From the NCBI GenBank assembly GCA_010405405.1, contig MU004237.1, forward strand, positions 476,014 to 540,013: a stretch of DNA of 64,000 bases, given 5' to 3'. Below, in pieces: positions 56,009-64,000 of the stretch. The notes under the pieces were generated by a model. It searched no databases and was not told the DNA's origin. It worked only from the letters and a program-made list of their open reading frames with translations. Numbering within the stretch: position 1 is the first letter of the stretch; each line of letters starts with the position of its first letter. A program made the translations under genes and the position numbers. This stretch comes from Microthyrium microscopicum (lineage: Eukaryota > Ascomycota > Dothideomycetes > Microthyriales > Microthyriaceae).

Positions 56009-57442
56009 CTAGCTAATGTCCATGCCAAGTTCGTCCTCTTCTTTGATGCTCAAAGACCCGCGGCCACTGTCACCACCGTTCTGGAACCACATGTCGGTTG
56101 ACTCAGCGCTACCAGGGTCGGCCTTGATTTGGATGTCGACCTTGGAGCCGTCAAGTGGTTCACCAGCCCAGTTGGTAAAGTCAGGGACCCGGAGTCCAGA
56201 GTTGAGATGCCGCGAGTAGTGGAAATTCTCAAAGCCGTTTCGTTGTATAGCCTGACGCATTTCTGACAACATTCGGCTTTCATCGTCAGACTCTTGATAA
56301 GGCCAAGTGCCACCCATTGCCTCGAACTGTTGTCGCAACTCTGCATGTTGTCGATCCCGTAGATCAATAATCCACATAAGATCTCGCATCCATGCTACAG
56401 CTCCGTTGAGAATGTCACCCTTGTTGGGGCCTTTTTCTTTCTCCTCTTGGGGCAGACCTTGCGTAATTGTGCCTGCGGTCGCCCGACGACCAGTTCCACC
56501 AGCCAGAAGCGAAGTGGCATGTGGAGGAGATATGCCATGTGGAGAAAGTGGGCCGTTGGCGTTGATATGCTTCCGCACCTTTTCATCCTCAAGACGATGG
56601 CCAGGTACCAGTTTGGAAAGATCCTGGATACGCTCATTGATATTGTCACGTCGTCTCCGCTCAACTAGGTTGTGCGACTCTCTGCGGCGCTTCTTCTTGG
56701 CTTCTTGTGATTGGAATGAAGGCAAGCTTGCACTATGTGCGCCTTCTAGCTTGGCTGGAACGGATGCATGTTTTCCAGCGATGATTTCGGAAATTTGAGG
56801 ATGGTGCATTTGATGACCATGTGGAGATGCGAGAGGAGAATCGAGCCATGAGTGGCCACTGCCAGGTGTACCGTCCCAATTATTTGATGCGAGTTTGGCT
56901 TGGTGGTTCAACATGGCTTGTTGTTGTAATGAGTCTGGAGTTCCGATCTGAAGGCCTTGGATACGAGGAGTCATTGGGCTACGGGAGTCGGAAGGTTGGC
57001 GTTCCATCATCTTACGTTGCATGCCATTCGGTACGCTCATGTTGCCACCATATTGGACTTGTCCGTATTGTTGGTAGTTGAAGTTCTCATTTGCAAAAGG
57101 GCTGCGAATGGGAGGCTCATTTGGTGTGTTCGAGAATAGCTGTGGAGCAGCTATGTTCTGTTGATGGCCCATGGAGGAATTACCCTGGAAGAAGCCTTGG
57201 TCTGTAGCCATGTTTGGGCTAAAGCCATTGGTACTGTAGTTTGGGTTGAAGTCATTGTCGAGGTCAAGTAGCTCGTCATCAGCAATGCCAGCATTCCCCA
57301 TGCCATACGAATGGCCCATTTGGCCAAATCCGTTGTTGTTGTTCATCATGCCGTTACTTCCGTTCATGGTACTGTTGCTTGGATCGACACCGTTGGCGTC
57401 GGGACTGGATGATGCAAAATTGTTGGAGTGTTGATATGACAT
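56009..57442 (-). CDS. bHLH transcription factor with long loop
   Basis: Uninterrupted frame of 477 residues from the ATG at 57442 (the frame three bases earlier offers only TTG). The N-terminal half is Asn/Gln/Met/Ser-rich and disordered, as in fungal activators. The basic region EAKKKRRRESHNLVERRRRDNINERI is followed by helix 1 (IQDLSKLVP). A roughly 65-residue loop containing ITQGLPQEEKEKGPNKGDIL comes next, then helix 2 (NGAVAWMRDLMWIID). This H-E-R type DNA contact set predicts E-box (CACGTG-like) binding. The long loop is typical of a conserved Pezizomycotina bHLH group to which sah-2-like regulators belong; the assignment is from memory. The C-terminus has an acidic IKEEDELGMD patch. 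Confidence 0.85.
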   Translation of the reverse strand: MSYQHSNNFASSSPDANGVDPSNSTMNGSNGMMNNNNGFGQMGHSYGMGNAGIADDELLDLDNDFNPNYSTNGFSPNMATDQGFFQGNSSMGHQQNIAAPQLFSNTPNEPPIRSPFANENFNYQQYGQVQYGGNMSVPNGMQRKMMERQPSDSRSPMTPRIQGLQIGTPDSLQQQAMLNHQAKLASNNWDGTPGSGHSWLDSPLASPHGHQMHHPQISEIIAGKHASVPAKLEGAHSASLPSFQSQEAKKKRRRESHNLVERRRRDNINERIQDLSKLVPGHRLEDEKVRKHINANGPLSPHGISPPHATSLLAGGTGRRATAGTITQGLPQEEKEKGPNKGDILNGAVAWMRDLMWIIDLRDRQHAELRQQFEAMGGTWPYQESDDESRMLSEMRQAIQRNGFENFHYSRHLNSGLRVPDFTNWAGEPLDGSKVDIQIKADPGSAESTDMWFQNGGDSGRGSLSIKEEDELGMDIS

Positions 57443-60400
57443 CAAATGCCCAAATAGGGGTAGGTGAGAGTTGTTGTGGCGCGCAAAGGAGATATATGCA
57501 GGAGTCCGAGCAGCTATTGCAAATTAGTTTTGAGCTGATTTGGAAGAGGCGTAATTGATGATGTAGGTGGTTGGAGGAATAATTCAGGTGGTGCTTAAAA
57601 GTACTGAAGAACCGGATAACAACGGATCAAAACCAGGCACAGTGACCTGAAGAGCATTGACTGATTGTAAGTGAATATTAACACGTACCTATTCAAGGAA
57701 AGATGCGGAATTGATATCCGTTGAGCGTTTGACAATGACTGGTAAATCGTAAATCAAGGGAAACCGAAAGCCGTAGGAACGTCAGCGTCAAGTTATACTC
57801 TTTGGGAGGTGAGAATTACGAAACAAGGCAAACTGAGTAATTGACGATTTCTCAGTTGACAATTCTCTAGACAAACGTTGTCCTGAGCAATAGAGAAATG
57901 AGATAAGCGCAAACTATGCTGTGACTCGTGGTTAGAACCAGACTCGACAGTGTTTCAGAAGTTCGAGGCCAAAAAGAGAAAGAAGACGAGTGCAGGTTGA
58001 GACAAAAATGGCAAATCTGTGACCGTGTAGAAGCTCCAATGATTAAGCAAGCTCCTCCAACTGGCCCAGGAGTAAGAGTGGTGCAACAACCGATTTTAGC
58101 CGTTGAACTCAAGCGATGGTGTGAGCAGCCAGCGGTTGTGCGACAAAGGACGTAGTTAAAGGTGTAACGTGAAAAGTGGACTGAATCCACAATGCGACTC
58201 ACCTTATACTTTCACAGTACTGCGGTTGTGTCTGGAGCACGCAATGGCAAATGCAGCGAAGATGGCAGGCGGTCGCAATTGACTTGTAGTTGGGTAACTC
58301 GGATGTTGGCGCGGTGGGATTGTGGTTGAGTGACGTTGGAGTGGGAGCACTCGATGATGCGGGCTAGGCGTCGGAATATTTCAGACGCAACGTAACTAGA
58401 GTCTGCAATTCAAACTCGAATAGGTTAGCAAGCTTATCGTAGAATATAAGAAAAAAATAACACGACGTCTAAAAGTCCGAAAGTGCAGGCTGGGCAGTGG
58501 ATCTTCTTCCAAGATCTGACAGGCTGAGGCCTGGAGAAGAGAAGAGGCAGGAGAAAGGCTCGGCGTATGGTGGAAGTACAACAGGCAATTGAGCTGGCGG
58601 TTGCACCAAAATGGTTCTCTCGTTTATGCGTGGCTGCAGGAAGAAGTGATAGAGCGCTCTCGATGGCAATGAACAGGCAGCGCAAGCGATGGCAAACGGT
58701 GGGCCGCGGCGAGGAATGGAACCGAAAGGACCAGGGACAGAGAGAGGATGGTGCGAGGAAACTGACCTGGTGGAGCGGTAGCAATCGGGATTGTACGAGG
58801 GAGCGATGATAATGGCGAGAGCAATCGCGTCTAAGAAGTGGTGGTGGTGAGCGAGGTATAGAATGAAGCGTGGGTGTAGATAGTTGCGTGAGGTGTAGTT
58901 GAGTAGTGGTAGAGAGGAAGCGGTGAGAGTGGTGGTGGGAGAGATGTGGTTGTTCAGAGGCTCCGGTAGGCTCTGGGTAGTCTGGGGTCCAGTAAAGGCA
59001 AGTGCGCTTCGTGAAGGTGGAAGGCACGAAGGGAAGGGTCTGAAGGGTCTGAACTCTGAAGGGTCTTGGCTAATTCTGACGAGCTGCGGGGGTCGCTTGC
59101 CTTGAACTTTTCCCCAACTTCCCTAGTTCTTGCCTTGCCTCTCGTCTTCTAGCGCTGCAAAGAGTGCCAATCCAGAAGGAAAGCTTTGTCGCTCTTGCTG
59201 AATTTTAGTCTGGGTTCTGTTGTAACTTCCTAGGAGGGCAGTCGCGGCTACTTTGTCGATCACTGACGGCAGTCGCGGCCCGTCGATGCTTCTTTCAACA
59301 ACTAAATCTCCCAACCACGTTGAAGTTCTGAACCACAAAAGAGATCAAGCGCTGGCTTTATCACTTTGACTGGTTGCCACACGAGTAGAGCCTCACAATC
59401 TTCAGCCTGTCGAGGCCGTCAACTAAAAGAAAAAAGGCAGACTCACCACTAGCACTGGTTCCTGAATCGGGCGGCGAACAACTCTTCTCGAGAACGTTCT
59501 GGTGCGACTGTCCAATACTTCTATCCCCTTTGGCCCCAATATCGTCTCTGGATAAATCCTACGGATGGCAGTGCTTTGCGCCAGATTATTTGTTGGAAAA
59601 TCGGCAGCACACTCGTACGAATTGCGCTTCCCCCAGCCTGATTGGGATCTGTGGCCAGACCCTTTTCAGCTGTACAGTGTACGTATTCGTTCGACTCTGC
59701 CAACTATCTCCTATGATTGGTTGGGAGCCGCCGACGACTCGACTTTCTTGCGCGAGTTTGAATGCTGCACGACAGATAGCCACCGTCGAAACAAACTCGC
59801 TTTGCCTCGGTGCAACGCTTGTTGTTTCTTGACAATGAGACAAACCAAACAGTTACCCAGCGATCTGGTAATGCCCACTGTATGGATTGAAATGTTTCGA
59901 GGCTTGAATTCGTTGGAATATTTGGCACGTGTAAGATGCTCAAAAGAAAGATGTGCGAGACGCTATGTACACCGCGGGATCCGATTGAACGTGGGACTAA
60001 TGTAGACTGCAGCCTTTCAAGTCAGTAATTGTCCAGTCAAAACCCTTCCCGGTCAAATGTGTGGGGAAAGCTTGCTCAAGCTCCAAGAATGCGGGACAAC
60101 TGACAGAATGTTGAAAACCAACAACCACTTTCGTTCTTGGTTGAGTAGGTATGGTATGCTGATACAACCGCTTGGTAGTCAAAAAGTGATCTATGAGAAG
60201 AAGATTCTCTGATCGGAGTCGAAGCTTCGTTCGGTTTCCGCGGGAACAGTGGGAAGAATGCGGCTCCCTATATGTCCCTCAATAACGACGAGAGTGAATC
60301 AAGTCCGTGCCAAAGAACGATGCCAATTATCCAGCGAAAAAAGACCAGGGCCACAGACAACTAATATCGTGGAATCTTTCTTCAAATTCTATGCGACAAG

Positions 60401-61307
60401 CCTGCAATATCAACTGCTGAGGTAGCTAGCCTAGCTGCAATATCCAGCCGCTTGCACGCAACCTAGTCTTTCTCCGCAAATTATTCGATGTCCTTCTGGA
60501 TGTCCGAGGAACTCAAAAGCGGGAGCCAGGGTGTCCTACTCTTCTGCGATGGTTGCGGTGCAATATCAAAGACCTTGCCCCACTAGCCGCTTAGGTACAG
60601 GTAGCCGAAAATTGCAATGAGAGGCTACGGCGGTTACTTGATATTAACGGCTTTGATGCCCTTGCAGATTTGCAAAAACCTGGGGAAGGGGTGGTAGGCG
60701 AAGGATTCCTTCTTCTTCTATGGAGGCGCGATCGTCCAACCAAGGCCGGAAATTGTAACTGGGAACGGCAACAGTAATCTTGTCGGGATGGTTTAGTTCC
60801 ATGAAAATCTTAGGAGAGGGGTTGGTAGTGAGAGATCAAATTTGGATTTTAAAAGAGTCTGATCTTTATTGCAAAGAAGCTTAAAGGCAATGACCCGAAA
60901 AGGAAATGAGAAGAAGAAATTAAAATAGTATCAAATCATTCACTTGGTTGGCTGCTCGTCCTTTCTTAAATAAGGCCAGGATGACTACGAGGTCACAGCC
61001 CAATATTTCCAACTTTCTTTTTTCTTGCTAGAGAGCAACATAGTTTTTTGTCTTAGAAAGATGTGTCTGCTTAGCTATTTCACATCCTAGCCGTATTCAA
61101 CTGTGCCGGACCCGACCGAGCATCAGCAATCGAATGATGGCTGAAGTGAGCACACCCTTTAGTCTACAGAGCCATGCCTACCGAAGCATAGAAAGGCCGG
61201 AATTGGTAACGCAGAACAGACCAGGTCTTGTTCTGCCCAACGATGGGGTCAGCTTACCAACGAAGGGTCTCAGGAAAGACGGCACACGCGTCACCCCAAG
61301 TGTCGAC
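57443..61307. other. Long leader/intergenic stretch upstream of the bHLH gene
   Basis: About 3.9 kb without a supported gene. Frames at 58434-59027, 59530-60005 and elsewhere overlap on both strands and have no recognised content. Some of it is probably a long, possibly intron-bearing 5' leader of the bHLH gene, as is common for fungal regulators. The stretch 58800-59060 is GT/GA-rich. Confidence 0.4.
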
Positions 61308-61616
61308 TCATACTGTTCTACTAACACTAATCGCGAGGCTCAGTTGCGACCCTGAAGTTGACAAGAATGGTAGAAAGCCAGACTCTGGTGCAAGGATGGT
61401 GGTAAAAAGTTGGCGGGGTGTCTTGTGCGACGCAAGTGTTTTTTGGAACCGGGACAGAGCGGAATGTATTGTCAGATGGGCACTTTTGAAGGGAGCATAA
61501 GATGGGGGAATTGTAGATGGAGACTGGGGAGGGGATGGCAAATGCACCAATCGACCATGTTTCTGATGCACGATCGAGAATGGTATGGTGGGCGTAATAG
61601 CGCCATCAGGCTCCAT
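61308..61616 (-). CDS. Doubtful small hypothetical protein
   Basis: An ATG in a strong context (CACCATGG) opens 102 residues that include a Pro/Ser-rich PSPPQSPSTIPPSYAPF segment and no hydrophobic helix. No family was recognised. The protein-like composition and good start are the only support; a chance frame is at least as likely. Confidence 0.25.
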   Translation of the reverse strand: MEPDGAITPTIPFSIVHQKHGRLVHLPSPPQSPSTIPPSYAPFKSAHLTIHSALSRFQKTLASHKTPRQLFTTILAPESGFLPFLSTSGSQLSLAISVSRTV

Positions 61617-63218
61617 GGTGTCAGGCTTTATTGGCTTAGAGATCGAGCATACTTCTAACTTGGCGTAGAGGATGGAGTAGTTCAAGGGAGGCCTCGCCCA
61701 GAACCCGCATATACATAGCATTGATGGGATTGGCTTGGCCCTGCAGGCGACAGATTTGCTTCCAGCACAACATGTCTTTTTGATGTTGCACTGGGATTAC
61801 AAGGTTCAATACATTTTTGCCGGCTGGGTAGTGGTTGATCGATGCATTTCTCTTACCATTTGGGTGGTTGAGAACACGACATTTGATGGGTCCTCTTTGG
61901 AGCTTCGCACGCTTCGCAGGCTGTCGCAAAACGTTTTTGACATGTGAAGTTGGCGCAGCACAAAGATTTTAGTAGCGTGGCCTGTATCAGTGTGGGCAAG
62001 GTGCAAGGCAGCCAGTTGGGCGCGCAAGAGGAAGTGATAGTGAAGGATGGAGTTGGCTTGATAGGTGTAGGTTCCAAGGATAGGTGAGTACATACAACAA
62101 TGTTCAGACACAAAGTATCGCGCCGTTTGACCTGCGTTGCTTAGTCGGTGCTGGTTCATCAGATCCATGATGGTTGTGTTATTAAAAGCACCAATTATGG
62201 GTGCTTAGACAGCCTATCCTTGCTGGCCGCGAGGCTGGATGTTGTTGTACTTCCAACGACAAAATTTGAAATAGTGCTTTTCTTTTTCATATCGTTGAAT
62301 CTGTTGCTTAGAGCTTGCAGTACTGTAGCAGATGTTGTTGGCTATAGAATTATTAAAGTATGATCATCCTCAAGAGTCAAGTGGCGATGATGACCGTTGT
62401 AGTTGATGGGAACACCAACCTGACAAGCACGCTAGAAAAGGTATCAGGCTGGATTGTACAGAACTAGCCCCCAAAAAGCTTAGTGCGGCGCAAGGGTGGC
62501 TCTTGCCCCAGCTAGCATCGCAACTGCCAAGCGTGTGCAGTGCGACTTCCCTTTCAGACAGGACGACTCCTGCGCTCTCGCTCAAACTCACCATCGTCAA
62601 GTTGGTCCATCCAATTCAGAGCTCCACACCATCTCAAATCCAACCCCCGCTCTCTACAACAATATTTCCAATTCTTTCTCCACCTCCTACTCTACGAATT
62701 GCCCATTTGGTCTCATCGCCCAGCCTATTCTCCCCGCTTTTGCCCGTCGAAACTTGGAAGCGTTTGCCTCTATCCATCCCTTTACGTCTGCCTAGTGCAC
62801 CTCCTCCACCATAATACTTCGGCGACTACACTTCCCGTTCAGACTACATCGCAAGCCACCACCTCCATCTCAAACTGTCTTGATTCCTCTTTGCTGTTCA
62901 GGTCACTCTGCTCGTGCGCCTGCTGTTCGAGACATAGTAGTACACAACCGGCGTCCTTATTTCTCCGCTGTGGACCTTGCAGCGATATCCGCTACTGCAC
63001 CGCGCCCGCACAATCTTGAGTAACAAGGGTTTGAGCTTGTTGCCAACCTCTACCGGAGGCCTGGAATCTACTTGGCCTTGAAAGGCGACTATCATATCTG
63101 GCTGCCTATCGCAAGGCTCCCTTTCCTGTTGGCTTGACAGCCGTACTACACCTGTCATTGTTTGGCCATATCATTTCCCTTGATCGCTGCATCACATTAC
63201 TCCTCGACTTCTATACCA
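61617..63218. other. Intergenic upstream of sft2
   Basis: About 1.6 kb. The frames at 61636-62168 and 62496-63019 overlap others and are not recognisable. The part from 62600 on is C/T-rich and is likely leader or promoter of the gene starting at 63219. Confidence 0.4.
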
Positions 63219-63836
63219 ATGGCTTCGCAATCGTTCAGAGAATCCCTAAACTCGTTAGGCTGGTCCCGGAGAGATCCAGACACCCCAGTCAACACTAATG
63301 CCTCAACACCCATTCTTGGAAGGATCCAATCATTGAACCCATTTGGCAATCGTGGCTATGTTCAGTTGCCTACACATGACGGTCCCGGTGCACCATTGCC
63401 TGCTCCAAGTCGGCGAGAGGAGGAAGAAGGCTGGTTTGCCCGTAAGTATAATTCCTCGAGGCACTTTCGCATTCCCCATCGCATTGGCTTAGCAAGCCAT
63501 GAGATTGCTGTCCAAGACCATGTCTGTGAGACCATCACCTGCACAAGCTCAAGTTCCAATGTGACCGAGCTCAAGTTCCTGCGTAGACCAGGCTGTGTTC
63601 ATGCGGCCTGCGCTTAGCCAGATTTCCTCCCCCTGCATTGCCATGTTTCTCGCTCTCTGTTCCAGATGCATTTGCGAGCCTTGCTAATACTGACTCTTTG
63701 CTTTTTCAGTTAGTCGATGGGATCGACTTTTAGTTTTCGGCGGCCTCAATGTGGCAGCAGCTGTCATGTTTGTCATCTGTTTTGCACTGATGCCTACGGG
63801 TTTGCTACTCGTCCGACCGCGCAAGTTTGCTGTCTT
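63219..63836 (+). CDS. sft2: SFT2-type Golgi vesicle-fusion membrane protein (partial)
   Basis: Exons 63219-63441 and 63710-63836, then a GTAAGT donor at 63837; the remaining exons lie beyond the right edge. The first exon is a soluble Ser/Pro-rich N-terminus (MASQSFRESLNSLGW, REEEEGWFA). The intron of 268 bases restores LSRWDRLLVFGGLNVAAAVMFVICFAL, followed by PRKFAVL, the family pattern of SFT2 (first membrane helix and the RKFA turn). SFT2 and GOT1 proteins are four-helix Golgi proteins that assist retrograde vesicle fusion with the t-SNARE Sed5. The intron is long for this region. Confidence 0.85.
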
Positions 63837-64000
63837 GTAAGTGAAACCTTCAATTCTGCCTCCTGTTACCATTTTCTCGAGAATTCGAGTCCCAGTCCTC
63901 GACATCGACCTAGGCTTGCTTGAACCAGTTTCCAACTTCTAGCTGGCTTGTAAGTTCAAAGGTTGAGGTAATGAACTTGAATGGCGCTAAACGATCATGG

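Noticed and set aside
58434-59027. 197-residue Ser/His/Pro-rich minus frame
   Set aside because: Low-complexity translation of a GT/GA-rich DNA stretch; other frames are open there too.
59530-60005. 146-residue plus frame and neighbours
   Set aside because: Open on both strands, no motif and no upstream or downstream exon.

Overview
The window reads as nuclear DNA of a filamentous ascomycete (Pezizomycotina), most plausibly a leotiomycete-type genome. This rests on many short GT-AG introns (about 46 to 190 bases) with CTAAC/CTGAC branch sites, on fungal families (Zn(II)2Cys6 regulator, HET-domain relic, DUF7730-type proteins, GH79 glycosidase, bHLH factor) and on a repeat that carries the TA-rich signature of repeat-induced point mutation (RIP). 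Exon joins below were worked out by eye from splice signals and frame, so they are models without transcript support.

Layout: (1) 1-282 is the first exon of a secreted or membrane protein that leaves the window. (2) 437-3641 is a complete but RIP-ruined Tc1/mariner-pogo DNA transposon with matching inverted ends and a TA target duplication. (3) 4.3-11.6 kb holds a DCR2-like metallophosphatase, two tandem paralogous unknown proteins, a tiny Cys-rich protein and an APH-like kinase-fold protein. (4) 11.9-16.6 kb holds the tRNA-splicing endonuclease subunit Sen54, one intact DUF7730-type gene and one probably decaying relative. (5) 16.6-18.3 kb is intergenic and carries a 146-bp MITE. (6) 18.3-27.6 kb holds a GPI-type GH79 glycosidase, a zinc-cluster regulator, a zinc-ribbon membrane protein and an SLC46-like MFS transporter. 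(7) 28-33.3 kb is a compact housekeeping block: Rtt107/Brc1-type BRCT scaffold, ESCRT-II VPS25 and a THO-complex WD40 protein.

(8) 33.3-41.2 kb is gene-poor, with a 5S rRNA gene, two small single-pass membrane proteins and a candidate small secreted protein. (9) 41.2-47.7 kb holds a heme-binding or peroxidase-like protein and a large secreted copper-radical oxidase with an unfamiliar C-terminal domain, both on the minus strand. (10) 48.5-54.5 kb holds an ankyrin/F-box-like protein, a four-helix membrane protein, a broken HET-domain gene and COX19. (11) 56-64 kb holds a bHLH regulator, a long leader/intergenic stretch and the start of SFT2, which runs off the right edge.

Most genes look like independent loci. 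The one pairing with a possible shared job is the copper-radical oxidase (an expected hydrogen peroxide source) beside the peroxidase-like heme protein. The non-coding items that an ORF-based annotation would miss are the transposon boundaries, the MITE and the 5S gene.
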